A DNA stretch of 64,000 bases from assembly GCF_037975245.1 (NCBI RefSeq), contig NC_092563.1, forward strand, positions 1,701,001-1,765,000. Reading direction: 5' to 3'. Under the pieces are notes generated by a model, which saw only the letters and a list, made by a program, of their open reading frames with translations, did no database searches and was not told the origin of the DNA. Of the stretch, positions 49,501-61,596 are shown one piece after another. A program made the position numbers and the translations under genes. Every line of letters starts with the position of its first letter. Position 1 is the first letter of the stretch. The stretch is from Apostichopus japonicus (taxonomy: Eukaryota > Echinodermata > Holothuroidea > Aspidochirotida > Stichopodidae).

Positions 49501-50796
49501 TTAGCTTCAACTGCAGAAACAGAGTTGACCAACATTCCTTACAATGTTATTCAAGTCATTTCAGACAGACAAGGTCCAGTGACCATTCAGCAACCCCCTC
49601 ATGAGAGGAATGGTAGAGCCCATTTTGCAAATTACTCCCGTACACTGTCGTCTGCATGCAATCAGTTAACCTCGCAATCACCTTTACATTATTCGAGTGC
49701 TGCCACAGATGGACTCTCAAGTCAAGGTATTCAAAGTTCAAATTTGGTATCTGTTGGAAGTTCACTAGCGGGTGGGATACCCAGCAGCTCCTCTCATGGG
49801 TCAGGTTGCATGATGACAAACATAGGGACATCAGCACCATCCAGTAGCTATCAAACTAATGTAGTGACAGTCTCCACTGGTTCAGATCCGGAGCAAGCTG
49901 GCACAGTGCAAGCTGCGTCTAATTTACTCACTATGGCAACGGGGTCGAACGTGATATCTACAGCAAATGAACCGCAAAACGCCCTCTCCTTCGCAAATTC
50001 ATCGACCTCCACAGAGAGTAACGATTCGATTAATTTCCGCAGCATCGGTACAACGTTTGAAACCTTCGGAGTGCCGACACAGACGGATTTCAGCTTCTTG
50101 GATTTGTTTGCCTCTTGTGACATACAGACTCAAACCATAGAGAGCATATTTGCCTGCAGTCCGGTCAACCAGGAAACGTCAGCTACCCAGACACAACTCC
50201 AGTTGCTTAGGGACAGAGCAGTGGAGACTATTGCAACTACCACGACGGATGCAGAGACATTGGTGAACAATATGCTGGAAGAAGATGCACATCAGACGTC
50301 CATGCAGACCCAGACATTAATAGCAGAACAGAGTACCATGGAGACACAAACTCCCAGCAGCAGTACCCATGCTCTGAATAATATGAGAACAGTCGAACTC
50401 CAGACTATGACCCACTCCACGATTGCTACCTCTCCTTGCCCTCTTCCTGAAGGAGAGGGGGGTCTGCAACAAGAAACACAGGAAACACAGACAATGAAAA
50501 CATTGTCATCCCACGATCTACTCTCTCTTGATATCTACACCCAGACGGGACTGAATGATGTCGACCTCTCAGATAGAACTCATCTGGATGACCTGGAGTT
50601 TGCGGACATTCATACGCAAACGATGGACGACTTTGATTTGGGAGTTTTTGGAATGGATGGGAACAGCACGTCTGTCCAAACAGATGTCCCACTCGTCAGC
50701 AGGGGAGAGGGTAGCCATACTGTAGGTACACAAGTTCAAATGGAGACGGTCTCAGCTGACGTTCAGACTGATGCACATACTGTACGAATAGTCTAG
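46473..50796 (+). CDS. ATMIN: ATMIN/ASCIZ-like zinc-finger protein with LC8-binding TQT array
   Basis: In vertebrates ATMIN is a transcription factor that activates the dynein light chain LC8 (DYNLL1) gene and interacts with ATM. Four exons (46473-46628, 47484-47630, 48488-48696, 49167-50796) join in phase to give 713 residues (human about 823). The N-terminus holds four zinc-finger-like units: C25-C30-H43-H48; C78-C83-H102-H107; C114-C117-H130-C134; C140-C142-H155-H161. Their order and the HAEKK linker match ATMIN. A basic stretch follows near residues 230-256 (PKKKRQ and TKRKR), a likely nuclear signal. The tail has nine TQT motifs plus VQTD and TQV variants, one near residue 219 and the rest between about 474 and 705; such motifs bind LC8. 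The ATG at 46473 has a good context (A at -3, G at +4). An ATG at 46451 is out of frame. Confidence 0.93.
47028..47215 (+). repeat. Dispersed repeat, copy B
   Basis: This is the partner of 35,256-35,440 in the same orientation, lying in the first ATMIN intron. Identity is moderate with several small indels. No Pol III boxes or coding frame were recognised. Confidence 0.6.
48060..48277 (+). mobile_element. tRNA-derived SINE, copy 2
   Basis: It aligns with 39,252-39,484 from CTAGTGTTATGG through TGTGAAGTG. The A box (TGGCCCAGTGA) and B box (GGTTAGAGTCC) are more degraded than in copy 1. It lies in the second ATMIN intron. Confidence 0.7.
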
Positions 50797-52980
50797 TTAT
50801 TACAAACAAGTATAATGGATGGAAAGTTTGTAACGTAATCATGTAGCTATGTGTTATGAACGAATCAAAATTCAACTGAAGGAGTCCAGTGATTTCAAAC
50901 CAGTATAACGGATGTAAATTTGTAATGTAATTATGTTGGGTACGTTCTGACTGATTCAAAACTCTACTGAAGGAGTCAATCACCAACCATACTGAAGGAT
51001 GGTCTTAGAGTACAGATGATGTTTCTTTACCAATTGATCAAGACATTTTCTCAATGTTTGTTGTGTTTTTTGTCATTTGATCACCAAAGGGATATGGTCA
51101 CATTATGATTAGTGATAGAGAAATACAAGAGAAATGTAATGATTTGATAGTGTTCTGGAAACTTTGTCAAATATCCTGGGAAATGACCTCTTTATTATCT
51201 TTCGGGACCATCCAGGTGGATCGACAAAGATTTTTTTGATGTAGTCACAAACTTTTGACAAAGTTATATTAAAGCCTGTAGTTGATAAGCTTTCTCAATG
51301 GTAACTTGCTATTCTAGCTACTCCAATGTGAGCACAGAAAATGTCAGTTTGTTAATGTCATTTATTTCTAAATTTGTGTCTAACTTAACAATTCAGTTGG
51401 AATTGTTGTATTCCCAGTGTATGCTGGATTTAGCTTCAAGTCTAGTACTATCTTCATGTAGAGTGTAACCTCTTGTACTCTTTTCCTCAGATAATTAACC
51501 CCTCATTTGGTATGCAATCTGAAATTGAGTTCTCCTGTAAGAAGAGTGTTGAGAGGTTTTAGTCTTTCATGTATGATTCCCATTGATTACAGTGTGTGTA
51601 TGCTTTATGTAAAGCGTCAAGCTCTTTTGTCCATATTTTATTATATCATAAATTATCATTGTCCTGAATGTATTGAAATTTCCTTCCTCTTGTTACAGAA
51701 TTAATAAGGACAGCAGCAGTAATGAAACAAAACAAAATGGATATTTTGTTAAATGCATTTTTTGTATTTCTATCAATTTCGTCAACAACTTTTAATGAAC
51801 TACAATATCACCTGAGACTTTAGCAAGTTACAGTTGAAAGACTATACAAGACCTGTAGGCCAATGCCAATGATATATTATTCAATACTGATACAGAAACA
51901 AGTAGAATAGTAATGAAAGAAGACTAGAAAGTGAGACTTAAGAAGTCACATCTCCAAAAGGAAGAAGGCAACTCAACATGTTTAAAATGAGACTGGCAAT
52001 TTCATGCATCCAGGTGTAGTATTAACACAAGTACTGATGCAATACAATACAACAGTAGTTACATGCAGGATATGATACTGTGTGTTATAAATAACTGACA
52101 AAAATCCAAAACAAATGAAGGGTTCCTGGTTACTACTGCTTTGGTATTTACAGAGTCAATGTGTTTTCATTTGCAGTGCAATTTCCCCACCCCCCCCTCC
52201 CCCCATGAAATACATTATCAACATATAAAGACACAGTACATTGTTGGCTAAGGGGACAGTTGTTAGGTTAGGGCGACCAGATGTCCCATAGTTTTCAGGG
52301 AGTCTCCATGTATGATGTACCTGAATAAAGTTTCCCCTGTATTTACGGTCCCCATATCATACCAAGAATCTCTGAACTGTTCCCATAATCATAACAAGTG
52401 TCCACGGAACTACTCCCCACTTTGAAAAAGGTCAATATGATCTACTTGGTGTTTATAAATTCCAAGTCAATGAAGATAATGATATGCTATATATATATTT
52501 CTGTGGAATTTTTTTGGCTAGGTGGCACCCAGGTATTAAATCTCAACTATGATTAGAAAGTCACAATTTTAAGTAAGAACATTGTCTGCAATGTGGAGGA
52601 GTACAGATTGTCAAACAATCAAATCCATACCAAACACTTTAATCATGTGGACAACGTTGACTGTTCATTGAAACTGTAACAAATCATTCGATCTACAGTG
52701 TACAAACATCAATATTGATTGACAGTGCAAGCACTCTGGGGCATCTATATTCCAGCAATGTCAAGTGTACATTTTAGTAAATGTAGCACCATAGCAACAC
52801 ATTCAGTAAATTAGAACTGGCTTATTCAACGGCAAACTACTCTTCACCTTTCATAGTATGAACGGTATCCAAATCAGCTTAATTTGGGAAACGGAAGAAA
52901 CTAAACGATTGATATAAAAATTTCAAAATGCATTAGAACAGACACAAAATGCAACCATCATTATTAGCTTAATTGACAGA
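50797..52980. other. ATMIN 3' UTR and intergenic sequence
   Basis: No further coding exon is evident. A short repeat occurs just after the stop (CAAACAAGTATAATGGATG near 50,803 and CAAACCAGTATAACGGATG near 50,898). AATAAA near 52,322 is a possible but distant polyadenylation signal. Confidence 0.45.
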
Positions 52981-52984
52981 CTAT

Positions 52985-53540
52985 AAGTGATAAACCATTC
53001 CCCCAAATAACTAGCTGACCATTTTTTTGCTCTGTCTGTGTTTGGGGAATGACCTTCTGTAAATTTATGATGTCATAGTGACGCTTGGATATGAAACGTT
53101 ACTTCTCATTGCTTTGCTTTACACGTTTTCAAAGTACTGTCAACAGTGTTGACACTAACAGCAATGCTATAATAAGGTCATGTTTACAGTTTTATGATTT
53201 AAAACTTAGCATTTGTAAAACCAATTTCCATTTACAGAAAATAATGGGGATAAATAAATTAAATAAAAATGATGCACAGGAGACTTGATGTTATCATATT
53301 TATTATTTAGACTTGATCAAGTCTTCAGCACTGTGTGTGAAGGAACAATATATCTGTGATATCTCCCAGACAGAATATGATTTGTCTTCTTTGTCTGGGG
53401 GGGAGGAGGGAGGGGAGGGGGTTGCTCATGAAAGATAACTGTCTTCATCAAATAGACCTATGATGATGGTTGGATTTGTGTCCCTTTAATAATGACAACT
53501 TTTCACTTTAGATGAACACCCTGGAAGACCCTTACCTTAC
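52985..53540 (-). mobile_element. Dispersed MITE-like element, copy 3
   Basis: The reverse strand matches copies 1 and 2, with GTGTCAACACTGT, GTTTCATATCC and the intact 16-bp palindrome AGACTTGATCAAGTCT at 53,310-53,325. A block near 53,465 (GATGATGGTTGGATTTGTG) matches the right flank of copy 2 in the opposite sense, which supports inverted ends. It lies between ATMIN and the C16orf46-like gene. Confidence 0.6.
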
Positions 53541-54543
53541 CCATCAGACACAACCATCCATCTTCAAAGTTTTACATTTTATTCATCAAGCCCAGGAAGA
53601 CTAAAACAAGATTCACAAATTGGAAGTAACATGCTAACAGTTCCATCAATATTTAGTACTGATTATAATTTTTCTGAACTGTTTGGACGGAATGTTGCAA
53701 TACTTAACACCAATGATAATTCGTGAATGCTTCACTGGTATTACAGTAGAAATGTGAAAAGAGTGAGAAAAAAGTAATGTGATATTTCTTTTCTATTTGA
53801 ATCATATAAATAAGACTATTTTCAAAATGCCCAACAAAGGAAAGGATTTAAAATGACATAAATTGCTAAAAAATTGCTAAAACAATTAGGAATGTACAAG
53901 ATATATATGTGTCATCATATGTGTCATCATATGTGTCAATATCAGAAAAGTGGCTGTTCTAAAATTAATTTCTACCATTCCAACTACTTCGCTGTGAAAT
54001 GAAAAATTTCTGAATAATTTTCTTCACCTAAAATATTGAATACAATAAATGCACAACCTGACCATCCAAATTCTTACCATCTCAATTTTACATCATGTAG
54101 ACACACACGTCATCCCCATTGCAATGATTCCTTCAAAAGTTATAAATGTATAACATTGAACAACAAATTACCAGCAAGATAATAAGAATCTGTATCCAGA
54201 ACAACTGCAATGATATAGCTGTCCAGACCACCCACTCTACTACATTTCCTGGAAGAGAAAAGAAGGCACATTGCATTTTCCAATTTTTTTACCTTCAATC
54301 AACTACATCTACCTGTAGAGTTTATGAGAGGACTGGAAATGCGGTATTCAACTCATGTTCTCCCATGTAGTGTCATACTCTCTATCATGGTTTATATCCC
54401 TTTGAAGCAGATAATCAAATTACCACAAATCTGCAACCGTTTAGATCAAACCTGTCAGTCATTCCGATATTGCTATTATATGCTTCACAACCAAGCATTT
54501 ACTCCATCGGGCAGGTACAGTCAATGGGACTGGATAAATGTTC
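53541..54543. other. 3' side of the C16orf46-like gene
   Basis: It is AT-rich, probably 3' UTR or intergenic. A minus-strand AATAAA candidate lies near 53,577. No independent gene is seen. Confidence 0.4.
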
Positions 54544-56046
54544 TCATATAATTCTGTTAGCATAAAGAGGAACATTTAACCCTTGCCCACTCACCCCGGG
54601 CAATAATTCTGTGGCTAAGTCCGAGGCTGTTTTCCTGTCTATGATACCTCTGTGAAGGGGTTCTCCCAAGTCTTCTGTATGCGGCAAGTCCCCACCACCT
54701 CTCATGCCAGTAGGGAGCGTTCTAAGCCGATGAGTCTTATGATTCTTTCTGTCCGTTTTTTTATTCAACTGCTGTGATAAATATTTCGACGCTTGCAGAA
54801 TCTCTTGGACGGACTGTAATTCCTTGGCTAGGGAGAAATCCTTCTGTGAATATTGAGAAGATGTGTCCATGTTGGACTGGTTTCCATCTGGATCTGTGTC
54901 TAATCTGAAACATAACTGTTCGAAGCGCTCTGTTGGAAGAACTGTGTACTTTGGCTTCTCCTTGTACCTTCCTTCGGCTGGTTCAGAATTTGAGTTTGAG
55001 GTAGGCAGTCGAGCTGATATTTCTGTGAATTCATTAGAACCCCTGGAGTAGCGATGTTCGGCGAATTCATGATCATCACGAATTCTCCTCTGTTGGGGAG
55101 TGACTTTCTTCAAGGGGTTCAAATCGTTAAGTAAACCTGCTTGATGAAGTAGCATTGATGAATTAGAGCTTCCCCAGCCTGTCATTGCAGTTGGTCGTTG
55201 CCGAACATTATTATGGTCTTCAAGTAAATGGGTGAGACGCAAACGGTGAAGCCCTTCAGAACTAAACGGGTCATTTATTTCAACTTTATGAACCTGATAT
55301 TCTTGCAAATTATGATTTCTACTTTCCTGTTGATCATTAGATGACTCTGCTACCAATTCTGCACTCTTTGTCTGAGTGAGGTCTCCCTCACTGATGTCAT
55401 GTTTACTCCTTCTCCTTGTACTATGGGCATCTCCAACAGCGCTGGACTCTTTAACTCTTCCCTCTGACGCTGATTTTTGGGGAGCACGTGACTCACTTTT
55501 CTTTTCTTTCCAACTTGATAATTTCGCTGGTTTGTTAGCAGCCTTCAAGGTTTTCTCAAAATGATCTCTCACTCTTTCCAAGTGAATTAATAGTTTCCTT
55601 TCATCGGAATTTGTGAAGTGATCGCTTGGACAGGGTTCAACAATTTTCCGATGAAAACCTCCCGGGCTGTAACGATATGTACCTGGTTCAACCGTGCATC
55701 TCCAATTGACTTCCTTTCCATGAGGCTTCTGTGTCTTGACATTTCCTCTGTTTTTCTTGCTCTCTCCAGTGCCATCAATTGTGTGCTTTTTAGCTTGAGA
55801 CCAGGCATATCTAACACATGGTGCTGCTGAACGCCAGCCGACAACAGCTTCCTTCCAGTCATTGCAGTATATAGTTGAAACTACATCATCTTCCAAGTCG
55901 CTGCAATCAACAAGACTTCTAGTTGAAGCACTGTATTCCTCACTATGAACTTCTTTTCTTGTCTGGTCTTTTGGACATGATGTGTTAACCAAGTGCAGGT
56001 CAAAATTTGGAGTTATACATGTTCTGGTATTGACATCATCTTCCAT
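54544..56046 (-). CDS. C16orf46-like protein of unknown function
   Basis: A single open frame of 500 residues starts at ATG 56046 and is preceded by a probable splice acceptor (TTCTTCTACAG) ending near 56084, so a noncoding first exon lies upstream. No enzymatic domain or membrane segment is visible; the protein is hydrophilic, charged and probably largely disordered. A block around residues 63-71 (DWKEAVVGW) and the extreme C-terminus (LP...VP....RII) resemble human C16orf46 as I recall it, and the gene converges on ATMIN as in human. A good donor-like GTGAGT sits just before the last 16 codons (near 54593), so an alternative spliced end is possible, although the C-terminal resemblance favours reading through. 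The family's function is unknown to me. The orthology call rests on memory and synteny, not on a search. Confidence 0.72.
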   Translation of the reverse strand: MEDDVNTRTCITPNFDLHLVNTSCPKDQTRKEVHSEEYSASTRSLVDCSDLEDDVVSTIYCNDWKEAVVGWRSAAPCVRYAWSQAKKHTIDGTGESKKNRGNVKTQKPHGKEVNWRCTVEPGTYRYSPGGFHRKIVEPCPSDHFTNSDERKLLIHLERVRDHFEKTLKAANKPAKLSSWKEKKSESRAPQKSASEGRVKESSAVGDAHSTRRRSKHDISEGDLTQTKSAELVAESSNDQQESRNHNLQEYQVHKVEINDPFSSEGLHRLRLTHLLEDHNNVRQRPTAMTGWGSSNSSMLLHQAGLLNDLNPLKKVTPQQRRIRDDHEFAEHRYSRGSNEFTEISARLPTSNSNSEPAEGRYKEKPKYTVLPTERFEQLCFRLDTDPDGNQSNMDTSSQYSQKDFSLAKELQSVQEILQASKYLSQQLNKKTDRKNHKTHRLRTLPTGMRGGGDLPHTEDLGEPLHRGIIDRKTASDLATELLPGVSGQGLNVPLYANRII

Positions 56047-58359
56047 TCTTTAATTTGATGTCAAAGGTCATCTAAACTTGGCCTGTAGAAGAAAAATAAA
56101 ATTGTGCAGTGCGTCTGTCTAATATCAAAAGCAAAACATGATGACAACAAAGATATCATGATATCACAAGAATGACTAGCCAGTGTCACGAATAGACAAA
56201 GCCTGTGAAACTACACAATTATGGCAGGATCATTTAACATTAAACATACATGTATGTAACAGAACATTTCAGGTTGCATCCTCTAAATATATAACTTAAT
56301 AATGTAGCTAAATTTTTGTTTTTCTCTTGTTGGACTTTTATCAAAATTTCTAGAGTTGTTGTCAGCATCACCTTCTCTATGTTCCTGTAGCAACAACAGT
56401 CTAGGCAATGCACATTTATATCATGGTTTGCTGAGATTTTTACCATAAAAGCTCTAGGACTCTGTGAAAAACAAAAGCACAGCTCCATGAAAGTCACATT
56501 TTTCAAGATGCAACTGTAAAAGCTGATGACTGATGCCAGCAGGCGATAGCTAACGTTAAGTCTGCATAGTTATTAAAATTGGCATAAACAACGTTTTCTT
56601 TTTAAGGTAGGATCAGGCCTAGACCTAGGTACTAACGTTATGCCTATAGGCCTACAGTAGTTGGCCAAAGGTAGGGTAGCCCTTAGTCTTACGTAGTCTA
56701 GGCCGATTTTATAGCAAATTGTTACACTGTAGTCTGTACAAACTAGTATATTTACGTGATTTCGGGAATCTTCCTCCTAGCTCCTTCAGAATTGAAATGA
56801 TTAGTCATACTTCATAGGACATAATTTGTGATTAAGTTGGTGATCTTATCACTTGCAACAAAATCGTTTCATTTTTAAAGGAGAGAACATCAACAGATTC
56901 ATTGCTGCTATTTACTAACTTGTATCTCACACAATTTACAAACACTGCGCTCAGTACATGCTAGTACAGTGAGATTTACAAGTGTGAAGTTACAACAATA
57001 TATACAGTGTAACAAATTCAAGTTGTACTTTCACAGAATGGCTTTCTGTACACTTGACGACCGAGGCCTGTTGATCGATAATCTGATTCATTATGGCACG
57101 CAGAAAGTGCATAAAACCTTTATACAAGTCTTTACCACATACGCAGATTGAAATACAACCTGCGAACTTTTCCGTCTAAATTCAGCGATGTACTTCCGTA
57201 GCAAGTAAATGTTCAATATTTAGGGAAAGAGCCTAAGAGGCGTTGAGATTCAGGATCATAGCCTCTGTTTTGTGACTCCACATTCATCCGAGCCTTAATT
57301 CATTCATATTTTCCAGAAACCCTAATTGACCCTGGATCCAGGGGCTACTAAGGCCCATCGCCCTCATCCTCTTGTCAATGTAAATTTCCATACGTATCAC
57401 TGAATCAAAGTTAAGCAGAGCAATCTCGTTCTATGCTAAGTATATGACTAATGATGTAATTATTTTGAGAAACAGACCACAGCATGTTATAAAAACAAGT
57501 ATCATATCGAGTGTCATAAACAACGTGGCTGTTTATATTCTTTTGCAGTTTTATACGTCCTAGTTTTGTCCCCGAAAATTTCCGCGTTGTAGGGTGGGGG
57601 CACTACCTTCCTACCAAGTTTGAGAGGAGTTTTTTTACACAAAATTGCAGATGTAACGTACACGCACACCTCATATTATTGCATCATCCTATGATACCCT
57701 GTCTACTTAGTCAGACCAACCCACCAAGTTTTAGTTCAGTAACTCAAGGGATGAGTTTGGCAGCAAGTATAGTCACAAATCATGATTTTGCATAAATCGT
57801 CGATATATTGACGTACCTTATCCCCAGTTTATTACATGTAGGGATGAGACCAAAAACAAATTACTTTTTTTAGTAATTTCAAATGCACCTGAAGACTCGC
57901 CCCAAACGGCGTGCCGCCCTCTGAAAAAGTTAACTTTCCGTTGCTTGCAAGTAAAAAAAATTCTTGTCGCTACAAAATGCAGACAGTAATGAAACATGAT
58001 ACCTTGTTATCTTTTATTTGGACCTGAGATCAGGGAGTTCCATAGCAACTCCCTGCTGAGATGTCCATAGCTGCTATGTACACTGTGTTGTGGGTATTGA
58101 CCGTAGCTGCATGCATTGAGTGTACACGAGTATCTAATTACCGACGGTAGCAAGTTGTGTGTATTTTCTTGGATCGATGGCGGTGTCTAACATTTCTGTT
58201 ACACCTCATTCGAAACTAGGTCAGATTACCGGCATCAGACGTTTCTTTGTGCGCGAGTCTTCACTCCCTTAAAGCTACGAATACATCACGATTTGTTTTT
58301 AATAACTGTACCTACTTTTAGTTTACCATTAAGGCAAATTACATTAACAGTGTAACATA
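56047..58359. other. Upstream region of the C16orf46-like gene
   Basis: It contains a probable 5' noncoding portion close to 56,050-56,084 and then unique AT-rich sequence. No coding gene was recognised in either strand. Confidence 0.4.
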
Positions 58360-59298
58360 TGTAGTATCAGGCGCGTATCCAGGATTTTCAAACCCGGGGG
58401 GCGCGAATTACTATCTTAGCGGAGCGCCACCATCGGCTGTCGCGCAGCGTACAAGAAAATTCCTTGTTTTGAAACCCCCCCCCCCCCAGATGACCGGAAA
58501 CGGCACTTCTCGGGCTTGAAATGACCAACCAGATGTACACTTTTTGCCTGAGAACCAGGTATTTCCTAATAGTTTTTTTTTCCATCCATAACCTTTTTGA
58601 AGTTTGTCAACCCGGCACACATCATGTTCGACCTGATGGCATCTCCTGTGGGTCTTTGCTTTTGTAGGTGATTCTACGTCGCGGCCCACAATACCCGTCA
58701 GCCCCACTTTTCAAGGTTTTAAGCCCCATATTTGTTGAGAATTTGAAAATTCACATTTCTCGTGAATAAACTCACTTGAAAACATACCCATAATGTTGTA
58801 CAAAATTTCATCTATGGACAACCAATATAGAAAAACTTCCTTGAACCCCTAACAGACCGGTCAAAATTGCACGAGTAGAGGGAAGTGTGATGCAGAATGT
58901 TGGTCAGAAATTTTCGAAAATTCAGACACAGTTAATTTATTGGTGTACAAACATTAAAACCTCTTATAACGGCTATTATAAAACTTGGTTGAAGGAAATG
59001 AAAAATACCAGATATTTCCGATATCAGATAACCGAACACTACACACATAGGCGTAGGAGGCGGGGGCTGCAGCCCCCCCCCCCCTACCAGATATTTTCCC
59101 CCTGAAAATTCGGGCAGTATGCTGAGAATTTTTCGGGCACCTACTGAAAGAAAAATTAATAGCAATGGTGTAGCGGAAATGAATAGTTTAAAAATGATCT
59201 CCTTGGTAATTAAAATAAAGTTCTAAGCTTGGCCGAAAAAAATAGCAGATATTTCCTTCAACCGAACACTACACACATAGGCGTAGGAGGCGCGGCGG

Positions 59299-59682
59299 CA
59301 GTGGCGGAGCTAGGGGTATTGGTCAGGAGTGGCGAGAATGGTCTGTAGGAGTGCTTTCGACACTATCTAAGCGGAGCGCCACCACTGGTTGGCGCGTAGC
59401 GTACAGAAAATTTTTGAATAAAGATACTCCCTAGATCGCCGGAAATGACCCTTTCCAGGCCTGGCTAATTTGCAAATAAACGAAGAATAAGGTGTCATCG
59501 CCAAATTACACGAACAAAATGTGACAAATGTCAATAAGTAGATGAGAGCGCAATAAAAAAGTTAATAATCTAGAAAAAGTAAAAAGTGGTAAAGAGCTGA
59601 AAAAGGCGCCAGCAGTCCATTTGAGTCCGTCGGGGGGGGGGGGGGTCATCCACCCCCCGACCGTATGGACGCTCCGCCACTG
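59299..59682 (+). mobile_element. hAT-type MITE, copy 1
   Basis: It starts CAGTGGCGGAGC and ends GCTCCGCCACTG, a perfect terminal inverted repeat. The flanking 8-mers are CGCGGCGG (59291-59298) and CGTGGCGG (59683-59690), differing at one base. It is 384 bp and aligns along its length with 60,832-61,229. It inserted into a repeat whose other copy begins near 59,043 (ACACATAGGCGTAGGAGGCG). Confidence 0.88.
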
Positions 59683-60007
59683 CGTGGCGGGGGTGCAGCC
59701 CCTAATTCGCCATTACTAATGTGAAAGAGAGTTTTGACATAATTGGACCTCCATGCTTTTTATACATCTACATGAGACATGTCGTTGTTTACATTAGCAA
59801 CCCGCGAAATACTGCGCAATTTGAACGGACCGTACGGTACATGATGGCATGCGATGTAATAACCGATGCTTGCTTATATGATATTGACATGAACACGTTT
59901 TTGGTTATTTTTTCAGGCAAGTCGGACAGTTTTGAGGCTTTTCATCCTGGAACGCCATTTTCATGCTCACTGATATGATGTGATATCTGCTGTTTGCGTT
60001 ATTCGAA

Positions 60008-60360
60008 CAGGCGCGTAGCGAGGAATTTGCCAAGGGAGGGGCGAAGCCTGTAGGCAAATAATCTAAGCGTAGCGCCACCATAGGTTGGCGCGAAGCGTAG
60101 AAGAAAATTTTGGCCGAAAATGCCTCCCAGATCGCTGGAAATGGCACTACCCAAGATCATTTGTTAGCGCGAAGCGTACAAGCAAATTTTGGCCGAAAAT
60201 GTCTCCCAGATCGCTGGAAATGACACTTCCCAGGCCTTGTAAGTTGCCTCTAAGCACTTTCTATTTTGAAATTACTTAGCGATATCATTTAAAAAAATGC
60301 TGAGTGGGGGGGGGGCGGGCGGTCGCCCCCATCCCAAAATGCGTCATGTTCCCCGACGAC
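60008..60360 (+). mobile_element. Fragment of another hAT-like element
   Basis: The left end CAGGCGCGTAGCGAGG resembles the other ends in the cluster. It carries the shared hairpin module, partly repeated (60,061-60,112 and 60,160-60,198). No matching right end was found, so it is probably truncated. Confidence 0.5.
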
Positions 60361-60520
60361 ACGGTCGAGTTCGAGACCAGCCACAGTTGGTTTCATAGCA
60401 CAATTCTACACACGCGTTATGATAGACCATATATAGTACATATATAGATCATTAGTGAGAGAGGAAAATGGAAATGTAAAAAAATGGAGTTGTCGGTGTA
60501 AGGGGTAGGGTGAGTCACAC

Positions 60521-61596
60521 CAGGCGCGGCGGAACGGAAAAATTATTGGGGGGGCTAATGTGTGGAGACTATCTAAGCGGAGCGCCACCATCGGTTGGCG
60601 CGGAGCGTACAAGAAAATTTTGGGTTTTTTCAAACCCCCAGATGGCCGGAAACGGCACTTTCCGAGTGTTTTATGCTGCGAATACCTAGCCCTAAAATAT
60701 GGGTCTCAAGCCTGCAATTTCTCAGATTGCACGTAAAAGTCTGTAAAACATTGTAATTTGTATATTCGATGGTTTATTAAGAGAGTATACTCGTAGTGTA
60801 CTCGCAAAGATGTTTTTGAGTGTAGTAAGGGCAGTGGCGGAGCTAGAGTATTGGTCAGGGAGGGCAAGAATGGTCTGTAGGGCGCTTTCGACACTATCTA
60901 AGCGGAGCGCCACCACAGGTTGGCGCGGAGCGTACAGAAAATTTTTGAGTAAAGATACTCCCTAGATTGCAGGAAATGACCCTTTCTGGGGCCTTGCTAA
61001 TTTGCAGATAAACGGAGAATAAATAGGTGTCGTCGCCATTTTGTCGGAAAATTACACCAACAGAATATGACAAATGTCAATAGGTATATGAGAGCGCAAT
61101 AAAATAGTCAAAAATCTCGAATAAGTAAAAAGTAGTGAAAAGCTGAAAAGGGCGCCAGCAGTCCATTTGAGTCCGTCAGGGGGGGGGGGCATCCGCCCCC
61201 TGACTGTACATATGGACGCTCCGCCACTAAGTAAGGGGATGTTGGAGAACTGGCTGAAATGAGGCAAGTCATTGGCCTAAGACGAAGTTGTGTTACGCTT
61301 ACCGGTACTCACACTCACTGCTTCCACTTTTCACGGGGCGTGAAGACGCGGTTGGGGTGACATTGTGGTCTATACCCAGGGGACGGGCCGAGGGTCCCCC
61401 AGCAATTACTAAAATTATTACACCTATAGAGTATACGTGTGCATCGGACAGATCGACAAGTATGCATTGAAAAATGGGCAGATGCACGTTTCGGAGCCTT
61501 GGTAAATATTGGGGGGGCTTATCATGCATTTGCCCCCTCGACTTTTTTATTGGGGGGGCTGAGCCCCCCCAAGCCCCCCTGGTTCCGCCGCCACTG
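60521..61596 (+). mobile_element. hAT-type element with exact 8-bp target duplication
   Basis: The left end CAGGCGCGGCGGAAC and right end GTTCCGCCGCCACTG are inverted copies with two mismatches. AGTCACAC flanks both ends exactly (60513-60520 and 61597-61604). It is 1,076 bp including the nested element 60,832-61,229, so about 670 bp without it. It is non-autonomous, with no transposase frame. Confidence 0.88.
60832..61229 (+). mobile_element. hAT-type MITE, copy 2, nested
   Basis: It starts CAGTGGCGGAGC and ends GCTCCGCCACTA. AGTAAGGG flanks both ends exactly (60824-60831 and 61230-61237). The 398-bp element is a sister of 59,299-59,682 and lies inside the element 60,521-61,596. Confidence 0.92.
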
